Source: Brachybacterium faecium DSM 4810
GTDB taxonomy: Bacteria; Actinomycetota; Actinomycetes; Actinomycetales; Dermabacteraceae
Length of the DNA stretch: 64,000 bases
Direction: 5' to 3'
Assembly: GCA_000023405.1 (NCBI GenBank)
Contig: CP001643.1
Coordinates: 496,001-560,000, forward strand
Position 1 is the first letter of the stretch. The number at the start of each line of letters is the position of its first letter. Position numbers and translations under genes: made by a program. The notes below the pieces were generated by a model. That model did not search any database. It worked only from the letters and a program-made list of their open reading frames with translations, and was not told where the DNA came from. Shown piece after piece: positions 28,705-36,208 of the stretch.

Positions 28705-30183
28705 TGTTATGTCGCAGGACATCGGTGACAGTTCTGTATCAGGACATCGGTGACAGTTCTGGGGCTCTTGGTGGTGACACTTCAGGGCTGAGACTGCGGG
28801 ATGAGCAAGAATCAGCCCGTAGATCCTCGCGTCCGTTTGGCGATCTCTCGCTGGCCCGAGGACGCTCCGAGAGGGACCGTGACCAGCTTCTGTGTTGAGC
28901 ACGGGATCTCGCGGAAGACGTTCTATGTCCTGCGTGCTCGGTTGCGTGAGGAAGGCCCGGCGGCGGTGCTCGAACCGAAGAGCCGTCGGCCGTCCAGCAG
29001 TCCTACCCGCATTGGTGAGGACGTGAAGGACCAGGCGGTGGCGGTGCGGGCGGCCCTGGAGGCGTCGGGTTTGGACCACGGCCCGATCAGTGTGTTCGAC
29101 CGGATGGGGGCGATGGGCTTGGAGTCTCCGTCGGTCGCGGCGCTGGCGAGGATCTTTCGTGAGCGGGGCGTGGCTCGAGCGGACCCGAAGAAGAAGCCAC
29201 GATCGGCGTATCGCCGGTTTGTCTATCCCGCGCCCAACGCGTGCTGGCAGCTGGACGCCACCGGCTACGTGCTGATCGATGGGCGTTCCTGCACCATCTT
29301 CCAGCTCCAGGACGACCATTCCCGGCTCGCAGTCGCCTCTCTGGTCGCGCCGGCAGAGACCACGCAGGCTGCTCTGGACGTGTTCCTCAAAGGCGTCGCC
29401 CGGTATGGGGTTCCACAACGCCTGTTAACGGACAACGGCGCGGCGATGAACCCGACTCGGCGTGGTTGGCCGAGCCCGTTGGTCACTCACGCCACCGGGC
29501 TCGGAGTCCAGGCGATCACCGGCAAACCCTTCAAGCCCACCACCCAGGGCAAGAACGAACGGTTCCACCAGACCTTGTTCCGCTGGCTGGATCAGCAGCC
29601 GCTGGCTGAGACGATCTCGCAGCTCCAAGCGATGGTGGACAACTTCGACATCATCTACAACCAGCAGCGACGTCACCAAGGCCTGCCCGGCCGGATCACT
29701 CCTCAGCAGGCTTGGGACGCCACGCCCGTGGCAGAAGCACCGAAGCCACCAGCAGCACCGATCGACGTACTGCTGCCAGCGCCGCTGGACGAAGTTCTCC
29801 ACCCCGGCGAAGAGCCTCAGGCACTGGACTACACCGCCTGGGGCGATCCCTTCGACAAGGAAGCCGGACAACGAGTCCTGCGGACCGGTTCAAACGGTTC
29901 CATCGTGCTGCGAAGGATCACGTTCTATCTCTCCAAACGGCGGGCCGGCGAACACGTCCGAGTCATCTGGGACGCCACCGGGCTCGTCGTGATCGACGTT
30001 CACGGCGAAGTCCTCATCAAGCATCCCTGGCCCCCGGCAGGCACCACTTACGTCGGTAACGAGAAGCCTCGAGGACGCCCTCGAAAGACCCCACGACCGG
30101 AGTAACTGTCACCGATGTCCTGAGACATCAACCGTCACCGATGTCCTGATGCAAAACTGTCACCGATGTCCTGAGACATCACA
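28705..30183 (+). mobile_element. IS481-family insertion sequence, 1479 bp
   Basis: Terminal inverted repeats are TGTTATGTCGCAGGACATCG at the left and, in reverse complement, TGTGATGTCTCAGGACATCG at the right, both continuing GTGACAG. The motif CAGGACATCGGTGACAG occurs twice inside the left end and three times inside the right end, as multiple transposase-binding sites. It carries one intact transposase gene. It is flanked by 15-bp direct repeats (28690-28704 and 30184-30198) and sits in the loop of a 67-bp palindrome. The element looks complete and recently mobile. Confidence 0.95.
28801..30105 (+). CDS. IS481-family transposase
   Basis: A 434-residue DDE transposase. An N-terminal HTH region (GTVTSFCVEHGISRKTFYVL) precedes an rve integrase-type core, with the catalytic acidic residues in WQLDATGYVL, LLTDNGAAM and KNERFHQTLFRWL. 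A C-terminal beta-rich domain of about 110 residues (residues 320-430) follows, ending in a basic Arg/Pro/Lys tail. The frame is intact from ATG 28801. It recognises the terminal repeats described for the element. Base composition is lower in GC than the flanking genes. Confidence 0.95.
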   Translation: MSKNQPVDPRVRLAISRWPEDAPRGTVTSFCVEHGISRKTFYVLRARLREEGPAAVLEPKSRRPSSSPTRIGEDVKDQAVAVRAALEASGLDHGPISVFDRMGAMGLESPSVAALARIFRERGVARADPKKKPRSAYRRFVYPAPNACWQLDATGYVLIDGRSCTIFQLQDDHSRLAVASLVAPAETTQAALDVFLKGVARYGVPQRLLTDNGAAMNPTRRGWPSPLVTHATGLGVQAITGKPFKPTTQGKNERFHQTLFRWLDQQPLAETISQLQAMVDNFDIIYNQQRRHQGLPGRITPQQAWDATPVAEAPKPPAAPIDVLLPAPLDEVLHPGEEPQALDYTAWGDPFDKEAGQRVLRTGSNGSIVLRRITFYLSKRRAGEHVRVIWDATGLVVIDVHGEVLIKHPWPPAGTTYVGNEKPRGRPRKTPRPE

Positions 30184-30224
30184 GCGTCCTATAGCTGTTG
30201 AGGTCACGCCACCGACAAGAAGTT
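30184..30224. repeat. 67-bp dispersed palindrome, copy C, right part
   Basis: This part contains the second copy of the 15-bp target duplication (30184-30198), the loop end GTTG-like sequence and the right arm AGGTCACGCCACCGACAAGA plus AGTT. Joining left and right parts and removing the IS plus one duplication restores exactly 67 bp. Confidence 0.92.
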
Positions 30225-30243
30225 CGTCAGCGCCGGGGCGGCA

Positions 30244-30624
30244 TCAGCTCTTCAGCCGGGCCACCAGGTCGATCTCCACCAGGATGTTGGCCAGCTGCGA
30301 GCCGACGGTGGTGCGCACCGGGAACGGCTCGGAGAAGAACTCGCGGTAGGCCTCGTTGAACTCCTGGAAATCCGCGAGGTCGGCGAGATGGACGGTGGTC
30401 TTCAGCGCGTCGTCGAGCGTGGCACCGCGCTCGGCGAGCACCGCCTGGAGAGTGCGCAGCACCTGCCGCGTCTGCTCCGCCACGGACTCGGCGACCTCGC
30501 CGGTGGCCGGGTCCTGCGGGCCGAAACCGGCGGTGAACAGCAGATCCCCGCTCACGATCGCCTGGCTGTACGGGCCTGCGGGCTGCGGGGCGTTCTCGGT
30601 GCGGAGGGCTTCCTTGTGGGTCAT
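30244..30624 (-). CDS. ridA: RidA-family reactive imine deaminase
   Basis: A 126-residue RidA/YjgF protein. It has the family pattern PQPAGPYSQAIVSGDLLFTA near residues 13-32, the catalytic arginine in FPVRTTVGSQLAN (about Arg103) and the C-terminal VEIDLVARL. RidA hydrolyses 2-aminoacrylate and related imines made by PLP-dependent deaminases. This fits its place behind a D-amino-acid deaminase and a D-aminoacylase. The start is ATG 30624 behind AAGGAGAACG and overlaps the D-aminoacylase stop codon by 4 bp. Confidence 0.92.
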   Translation of the reverse strand: MTHKEALRTENAPQPAGPYSQAIVSGDLLFTAGFGPQDPATGEVAESVAEQTRQVLRTLQAVLAERGATLDDALKTTVHLADLADFQEFNEAYREFFSEPFPVRTTVGSQLANILVEIDLVARLKS

Positions 30625-32483
30625 CGTTCTCCTTGATGCGGTGGGTGAGGGAATCGGTGATGGTGGCTGGTGGCTGGTGGCTGGTGGCTGGTGGCTGGTG
30701 GCTGGTGGCTGACGGTGGGAGGGCGAACGAAGTTCTTGTCGTCTGCGTGACCTGAACGCTCCATAGCGGTTGAGGTCTTGTCAGCGACAAGAAGTTCGTC
30801 GGGCGGATGAGCGGGATGGGACGAGTGAGCGGGATGGGACGAGTGAGCGGGATGGGACGAGTGAGCGGGATGGGGCGGGTCAGCAGGGTGGTGCGGGGAG
30901 GCGCGGAGCCCGCGGCCGGGCAGAGCACCGGTGAGGCGGCCGCCGGCGAGCACGGGCCGGCCCGCGACGAGCACGTCCTCGATCCCGACCGCGAGCTCGA
31001 GCGGATGCTCGTAGGTGGCGCGGTCGCTCACGGTCTCCGGGTCCACGAGCACGAGATCGGCGATGCACCCCTCGGCGACGACGCCGCGCTCGCCGAGCTG
31101 GAAGCGTGCGGCCGCACCGGTGGAGAGATGCTGCGCCGCCTGCGCCCAGTCCAGGAACCCGTGCTCGCGCACGTAGGTGCCGAGAATCGAGGCGAAGGTG
31201 CCGCGCGCCCGGGGATGCGGGTGCGCGCCCACGAAGATCCCGTCGGACCCTCCCAGATGCTGCGGATGCGCCAGCAGCCGTCCCAGATCCTCCACCGGGC
31301 GCTGATCGCGCACCGCCATCACCACGTTCACCTCGAGCGCGGAGGCGGCCAGCAGATCCAGCGCCGCGTCGACCGGATCCGTGCCGCGCCGCGCGGCGAC
31401 CTGGGCGAGGGTGAGGCCGTGCGCCCAGTTGAACTCCTCCGCGGCGATGTGGCCGAGCGTGATCAGCTCCGGCCACTGCGGGCCGAGGCTCGGATGGTGC
31501 TCCACGCCCGGGAACCACTCTCGGCGCAGCTGTTCCCGCTGCGCCGGGTCGCGCAGCAGGGCGCTCGCCGCGGCGGGGGCCATCGCGTTCAGCGCCGGCG
31601 GCAGCAGCGTCATGCCCAGCAGGGAGCAGCCGCGGGTGTACGGATAGGCGTCGAAGCTCGCCTCCACTCCCTCGGCCGCGAGCCAGGCCATCAGCCGTTC
31701 GGCCTCCTCGGCCCGGGTGTGGAAGTGGGAGATGTGGATCGGGACCCCTGCGGCGCGGCCGATGCTCGCCGCCTCCTCGATGCCCACCTGCGAGTTCTCC
31801 TCGTAGCCGCCGCGCATGTGCGTCACGTACGGCAGGCGCGCCGCCGCGAGCGGACGGCACAGCGCCGCGATCTCCTCGGCATCCGCGAACAGGCCCGGGG
31901 TGTAGTCCAGGCCGGTCGAGAGCCCCACCGCTCCGTCGGCCACGGCCTGCGCGACCAGGGCCGTCATCGCCTCGCGCTGGTCGGGAGACGCGGGTGCCTC
32001 GGTGCTGCCCATGACCTGGTGGCGCACGGTCCCGGCGGGGACGAGGCAGGCGACGTTCACCGGCACGGCGCCGTCATAGGTGGACAGCAGCTGCGCCATC
32101 GACCCGCCGCGGAAGGTGGGGTGCGGGCCGTTGATCGCGGCGAAGTACTCGCTCGCCCAGGCGCCGTCGCCCGGTGCGTAGGAGACCCCGTCCTGACCGC
32201 CGATCACGCTGGTCACGCCCTGACGCAGCAGGGCCAGCTGCACCTCGGGATCGAACACCGCGCCCTCGGCGTGCGAGTGCGCGTCGATGAATCCGGGCAT
32301 CACCAGGCGCCCCTCGGCCTCGAGGACCTGCGCGTCCGTGCGGTGGTCGGGATCGAGGCCACCAGCATCGTCGCGGGGGAATCGGCCGACGGCGGTGATC
32401 CGCTCGCCCTCGACGAGCACGTCGGCCTCGCGCACACCATCGGCGGTGACCACGCGGCCGCCGCGGATCAGCACTGCATTCAT
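30621..32483 (-). CDS. N-acyl-D-amino-acid deacylase with a repeat-derived C-terminal tail
   Basis: A 620-residue amidohydrolase. Metal-binding segments are GFIDAHSHAEG near residue 66, then THMRGGYEE, HISHFHTRAEEAERL and GSDGIFVG near 405. It would release the D-amino acid from N-acyl-D-amino acids. The usual family sequence ends near residue 525 (ALPGRGLR). The remaining 95 or so residues come from repeats: four HPAHSS units, then the reading of 67-bp palindrome D (DELLVADKTSTAMERSGHAD), then SHQPPAT units. The stop overlaps the ridA start by ATGA, which suggests that the whole frame is translated. The start is ATG 32483 behind AGGAG. Confidence 0.85.
   Translation of the reverse strand: MNAVLIRGGRVVTADGVREADVLVEGERITAVGRFPRDDAGGLDPDHRTDAQVLEAEGRLVMPGFIDAHSHAEGAVFDPEVQLALLRQGVTSVIGGQDGVSYAPGDGAWASEYFAAINGPHPTFRGGSMAQLLSTYDGAVPVNVACLVPAGTVRHQVMGSTEAPASPDQREAMTALVAQAVADGAVGLSTGLDYTPGLFADAEEIAALCRPLAAARLPYVTHMRGGYEENSQVGIEEAASIGRAAGVPIHISHFHTRAEEAERLMAWLAAEGVEASFDAYPYTRGCSLLGMTLLPPALNAMAPAAASALLRDPAQREQLRREWFPGVEHHPSLGPQWPELITLGHIAAEEFNWAHGLTLAQVAARRGTDPVDAALDLLAASALEVNVVMAVRDQRPVEDLGRLLAHPQHLGGSDGIFVGAHPHPRARGTFASILGTYVREHGFLDWAQAAQHLSTGAAARFQLGERGVVAEGCIADLVLVDPETVSDRATYEHPLELAVGIEDVLVAGRPVLAGGRLTGALPGRGLRASPHHPADPPHPAHSSHPAHSSHPAHSSHPAHPPDELLVADKTSTAMERSGHADDKNFVRPPTVSHQPPATSHQPPATSHHHRFPHPPHQGER
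30661..30709. repeat. 7-bp tandem repeat, seven units
   Basis: Seven units of TGGTGGC lie in the 3' end of the D-aminoacylase frame, where three units encode one SHQPPAT heptad. They are 20 bases left of palindrome D. Confidence 0.9.
30730..30796. repeat. 67-bp dispersed palindrome, copy D
   Basis: It begins AAGTTCTTGTCG (one change from the consensus) and ends CGACAAGAAGTT; the right inner arm is changed to CTTGTC. The loop contains CATAG and ends GGTTG. It lies in frame inside the D-aminoacylase gene and is flanked by tandem repeats on both sides. Confidence 0.9.
30810..30881. repeat. 18-bp tandem repeat, four units
   Basis: The unit AGCGGGATGGGACGAGTG is repeated three times, with a fourth variant unit. 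Each unit encodes HPAHSS on the minus strand in the D-aminoacylase tail. Confidence 0.9.
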
Positions 32484-32517
32484 GAGGTGCTCCTGGTCGT
32501 CATCGAAAGCTCGCACC

Positions 32518-32584
32518 AACTTCTTGTCATATGCGTGACCTCACCACGCTATAACCGTTGAGCCCACGCAGGCGACAAGAAGTT
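32518..32584. repeat. 67-bp dispersed palindrome, copy E
   Basis: It begins AACTTCTTGTCA and ends CGACAAGAAGTT, with inner arms GCGTGACCT and GCCCACGC and a loop containing CTATAAC and ending GTTG. It lies in the 251-bp gap between the D-amino-acid deaminase gene and the D-aminoacylase gene, both read leftward, so it could affect coupling of the two. Confidence 0.9.
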
Positions 32585-32592
32585 CGTTCTCG

Positions 32593-32638
32593 CTGGTGCT
32601 GGTGCTGGTGCTGGTGCTGGTGCTGGTGCTGGTGCTGG
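32593..32638. repeat. 6-bp tandem repeat beside palindrome E
   Basis: About seven units of CTGGTG, followed by diverged CAGCGGCTGGTG-type units to about 32712. No gene is supported between 32585 and 32734. Confidence 0.85.
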
Positions 32639-32734
32639 GTGGGAGACGGAGGCAGCGGCTGGTGGTGGCGCCGGGCGGGGAATGGCGGCAGCGGCTGGTG
32701 CTGGTGCTGCCGGGTGGGTGGGGGAGCGGGTGGG

Positions 32735-33994
32735 TCAGAAGAAGGTCTCCACCGCCTCGCGCACCGTCCCCGTGGCGGCATCGACCACCGGGATCAGCCG
32801 CCACTTGTCGAAGGCCGTGCACGGATGGGACAGCCCCAGCGTGACCACGTCTCCGATCGCGAGCTGCGCCGTGCCGGCGGGGCGCAGGAAGGCGTGCTGA
32901 TCGTTCAGCGCCGTGATCTCCCCGTCCAGCGGCTGCTCCGGGCCGCCGAGCGTGGGAGAGACGCCGAGCGGGGTGGGCAGGCCCTCGTCGTAGGGGACGT
33001 CCCGCTTGCCCGCATCGAGCAGCGCCAGGCCCGGCTCCGGCAGCGACACCACCCGGGCATAGGCCCGCATCCCCGGTGCCAGCGCCTGCTCCTCGGCGAC
33101 GTCCCGCGTCGTGTCCAGCGGCGAGATGCCGCGGTAGAAGCCGGAATCGTGCACGATGTACGCGCCCGAGCGGAGGATCGCGCGCATATCGGTGAGCGGG
33201 GCGAAGGCGTCGGCGACCAGGTCGAAGTAGGCGCTGCCGCCCGCGCTCACCCAGGGGGTGGCGTCGATGAGCGGCCGCAGCGACTCGGCGAACGCGGCGA
33301 GGCGCCGGCAGTACGTCGAGACGGCCTCGAGCGCCTCGGGGGAGCGGTCGTGGGCGAGCGCCCCCTCGTAGCCGGCGGCGCCGCGCAGCTCGAGGACCCC
33401 CGAGGCGGCGACGCGTTCGGCGATCTCGCGGGCGGTGGCCTCGTCGCGGGCGCCGGTGCGGGCGCCGTCGGCCCCGAGCTCCACGAGCACGCCGAGCCGG
33501 GCGCCCGGGGGCAGTTCGCGTTCGAGCAGGTCGATGGTGGAGAGGCTGTCCGCCCAGCACACCAGCTCCTGCTCGGGATGGGCGGCCAGGTGCGCGGCGA
33601 GCCGGCGCAGCAGTGCGGGGTCGGCGCAGGCGTTCGCCAGCTGCACGGTCGGGATGCCGGCGCGCAGCGCGAGATCGGCCTGCCAGCCGGTGGCGAGGGT
33701 GATCCCGGTGCAGCCCGCCGCGAGCTGGCGCCGCCACAGCACCGGCGCCATGGTCGTCTTCCCGTGCGGCATCAGCTCGAGGCCCCGCTCGGCGGTCCAG
33801 TCGGCCATGACCTGGAGGTTGTGCGCCATCGCCTGCTCGTCGAGCACCAGCAGCGGGGTGGAGAAATCGCTGAGCGGCGCGTCGAGCGCGGTGATGGGGC
33901 GGCCGAGGAGGCAGGCGGGGAAGGACTTGTCCTCGGCGCGCACGGCGCGCTCGGAGGAGCGGTGGCGTGCGGCGGAGGGGACGGGCTCGGGCAT
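32735..33994 (-). CDS. PLP-dependent D-amino-acid deaminase/aldolase (DSD1-like, alanine-racemase fold)
   Basis: A 419-residue fold-type III PLP enzyme. The PLP lysine is in LELMPHGKTTMAPVLW near residue 78, and the D-serine dehydratase-like C-terminal domain has metal-binding candidates in LGLSHPCTAFDKW. Related proteins are D-threonine aldolases, D-serine dehydratases and amino-acid deaminases; the exact substrate is not decidable. It is the first gene of an operon with D-aminoacylase and RidA. The latter would clear the imine made by a deaminase, which favours a dehydratase/deaminase. The start is ATG 33994. Confidence 0.83.
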   Translation of the reverse strand: MPEPVPSAARHRSSERAVRAEDKSFPACLLGRPITALDAPLSDFSTPLLVLDEQAMAHNLQVMADWTAERGLELMPHGKTTMAPVLWRRQLAAGCTGITLATGWQADLALRAGIPTVQLANACADPALLRRLAAHLAAHPEQELVCWADSLSTIDLLERELPPGARLGVLVELGADGARTGARDEATAREIAERVAASGVLELRGAAGYEGALAHDRSPEALEAVSTYCRRLAAFAESLRPLIDATPWVSAGGSAYFDLVADAFAPLTDMRAILRSGAYIVHDSGFYRGISPLDTTRDVAEEQALAPGMRAYARVVSLPEPGLALLDAGKRDVPYDEGLPTPLGVSPTLGGPEQPLDGEITALNDQHAFLRPAGTAQLAIGDVVTLGLSHPCTAFDKWRLIPVVDAATGTVREAVETFF

Positions 33995-34071
33995 CGGTGA
34001 CCTCGCTCGGTGAGGGGACGGCAGCACTGCGAGTCTTCCCCGTGGGGCGCGAGTGTTCAAGGCGGGCCCGC

Positions 34072-34845
34072 TCAGGGCGCGATCGCGAGCACCGCCTCGG
34101 TCACCTGCTCGGTCATCTCCGCATCCTCGATGCTCGCCGTGCCGTCGCCGTCCTGGGGGCCGTAGTCGCCGAAGCTCGCGTGGCTCGCGCCGGGGATCTC
34201 GAGCATCCGTGCATCGTCCGGGAGCAGGTCGCGGGCGTCGTCGATCTTCTGCGGCGTGGACAGGCCGTCCTCGCTGCCGGAGATGCTCAGCACCGGCAGG
34301 TCCGTGGCGGAGAGGTCGTTCGCGCAGTAGGAGCCCAGCAGCACCAGCGCGTCGGCGTCCGCGGCGAGCTGGCAGGCCCGCACCCCGCCCAGCGAGTGCC
34401 CGCCCACCATCCATGTCTCGACATCGTCCGCGGCGGCGGTGAAGGTCTCCAGATCGCGGCGGTCCAGCAGGGCGAGGCCCAGCCACGGTTTCGCGATCAC
34501 CACCGTGATCCCGTCCTCGGCGACGAGATCGGCCAGCCGCGCCGCGTAGGCGGCCGGTTCCACCTTCGCGCCGGGGAAGAACACCAGACCTGTGCCTTCC
34601 GATCTGGTGCCCTCCGCGCCGGTGCCGTCCGCGCCGGTGCCGTCCGGGCGCAGCACCAGTGCGGTCGCGTCCTCGCTCACGGTGATCCCGGGGCGGTCCT
34701 GCACCGCCTGCCAGGGGGCGTCCTCAGCGGCCATCACCCCGGTCTTCGCCCACGCCACGAGGCCCACCACCGCCACCAGCACGAGCACCAGCACGACGAG
34801 CAGGGCGCGCACGCTCCAGCGGGCGAGACGACGGGCTGCAGGCAT
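34072..34845 (-). CDS. Membrane-anchored alpha/beta hydrolase
   Basis: A 257-residue protein with one N-terminal membrane anchor (residues 13-35, LLVVLVLVLVAVVGLVAW) and an extracytoplasmic alpha/beta hydrolase domain. The nucleophile elbow GGHSLGG lies near residue 150, and the acid and histidine are in SGSEDGLS and GASHASFGDYG. The sequence DGTGADGTGAEGTRSEGTG near residue 70 is encoded by a 15-bp tandem repeat. The substrate is unknown. It is divergent from the alcohol dehydrogenase gene. Confidence 0.85.
   Translation of the reverse strand: MPAARRLARWSVRALLVVLVLVLVAVVGLVAWAKTGVMAAEDAPWQAVQDRPGITVSEDATALVLRPDGTGADGTGAEGTRSEGTGLVFFPGAKVEPAAYAARLADLVAEDGITVVIAKPWLGLALLDRRDLETFTAAADDVETWMVGGHSLGGVRACQLAADADALVLLGSYCANDLSATDLPVLSISGSEDGLSTPQKIDDARDLLPDDARMLEIPGASHASFGDYGPQDGDGTASIEDAEMTEQVTEAVLAIAP
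34591..34650. repeat. 15-bp in-frame tandem repeat, four units
   Basis: Units GGTGCCGTCCGCGCC (three, with changes) and a diverged fourth (TGTGCCTTCCGATCT) encode the Gly/Thr/Glu/Asp repeats of the hydrolase. Confidence 0.8.
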
Positions 34846-34984
34846 GGCAGGACTGTACTGGGCGACGCCCGGGAGCGCTGCGCGGTGCTCCCGCCGCACC
34901 CCTGGCCAGACGCGCTCGGCGATGCCACCCTGGAGGGAGCGATCCCGCCGCCGGTTCACACCCCACGAGCCCGGGAGGCCCGCG

Positions 34985-36208
34985 ATGACAGCGACCCCCT
35001 TCCCATCGTCCCCACGGATTCCCGCCACCATGCAGGCGGTCCAGCTGATCGGCCACGGAGGCCTCGAGCAGCTGGTCCATTCCCCTGATGTGCCCACCCC
35101 TGCTCCCGCCGCGGGCGAGGTGCTGATCGACGTGCACGCCTGCGGGATGAACAACACCGACATCTGGGTGCGGGAGGGCGCCTACGGCTCGGACACGGAT
35201 CCGGGCGCGATCTCCACCTGGCGGCGCGGCCGCTCCACGCTCACCTTCCCCCGCATCCAGGGCGCGGACATCGTCGGCGTCGTCGCGGCGGTCGGTGAGG
35301 GCGTGCCCGCGGAACGCCTCGGCGAACGGGTGATGGTCGACTTCTCGCTCTACCACCGCCCCGAGGGCGACGACTCGCTCGCGGACATCGACTACATCGG
35401 CCACGGCCGCGACGGCGGCTACGCCGAGTACGTCACCGTGCCCGCCGAGAACGCCCACCCCGTCACCAGCGAGCTGCCGGACGCCGCCCTGGCCACCTTC
35501 TGCTGCGCCTATCTCACCGCCGAGCACATGCTCGACCGCGCCCGCGTCACCACGGGGGAGCGGGTCCTGGTCACCGGGGCCTCCGGCGGCGTCGGCTCGG
35601 CGCTGCTGCAGCTGGCACGGGTGCGCGGCGCGATCCCCTACGCGGTGACCAGCCCCGGGAAGGAGGCGGCGCTCCTGGCCATCGGGGCCGAGAGCACGAT
35701 CCTGCGGGACGCGCCGGATCTCGTCGGGGAGACCGCCCGCACCGTCGACGGACCGGTCGACGTGGTCGCCGATCTCGTCGCCGGGCCGCTGTTCGGGGAC
35801 CTGCTGCGCATCCTCCGCCCCGAGGGCCGCTACATCACCGCGGGCGCGATCGGCGGGCCGGTGGTGGAGCTCGACCTGCGCACCGTCTACCTCAAGCACC
35901 TCGAGCTGCACGGCTCCTCCCAGGGCACCCGCACCGCCTTCCGGCGCCTGCTCGGCCACATCGAGAGCGGCGCGATCCGTCCGCTGCTGGATCGCACCTT
36001 CCGCCTCTCCGAGCTCCACGACGCGCAGCGCGCCTTCCTCACCCGCACCCACATCGGCAAGCTCGTGGTGGTCCCGGACCGGCACTGGGACGCGGTGGGC
36101 GCGCCCCACGCCGGGGGCCGCGGCGCCGAGACCGGCAGCCCGGCACCGAGCGACGCCGCGCCCGGCGCCCCAGGACCGCATGGCTCAGGGGTGCCTGATG
36201 CGCCGTGA
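34985..36208 (+). CDS. Zinc-type alcohol dehydrogenase / quinone oxidoreductase family protein
   Basis: A 407-residue MDR-superfamily reductase. The N-terminal GroES-like domain has ACGMNNTDIWVREGAYG and FPRIQGADIVGVVAAVGEGV. The nucleotide-binding domain has the motif VLVTGASGGVGSALLQLA near residue 190. The family is NAD(P)H dependent; many members reduce quinones or oxidise alcohols. The C-terminal 40 residues are a Gly/Ala/Pro tail that overlaps the next gene. The start may be ATG 34985 or ATG 35030 (MQAVQLIGHGG); the latter matches the usual family start. Confidence 0.85.
   Translation: MTATPFPSSPRIPATMQAVQLIGHGGLEQLVHSPDVPTPAPAAGEVLIDVHACGMNNTDIWVREGAYGSDTDPGAISTWRRGRSTLTFPRIQGADIVGVVAAVGEGVPAERLGERVMVDFSLYHRPEGDDSLADIDYIGHGRDGGYAEYVTVPAENAHPVTSELPDAALATFCCAYLTAEHMLDRARVTTGERVLVTGASGGVGSALLQLARVRGAIPYAVTSPGKEAALLAIGAESTILRDAPDLVGETARTVDGPVDVVADLVAGPLFGDLLRILRPEGRYITAGAIGGPVVELDLRTVYLKHLELHGSSQGTRTAFRRLLGHIESGAIRPLLDRTFRLSELHDAQRAFLTRTHIGKLVVVPDRHWDAVGAPHAGGRGAETGSPAPSDAAPGAPGPHGSGVPDAP

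Noticed and set aside
34585-34605. CAGACCTGTGCCTTCCGATCT resembles the end of a common Illumina adapter
   Set aside because: It is in frame inside the hydrolase gene, differs from the adapter at about two positions, and fits as a diverged unit of the local 15-bp tandem repeat. Chance is more likely than an assembly artefact, though read mapping would settle it.
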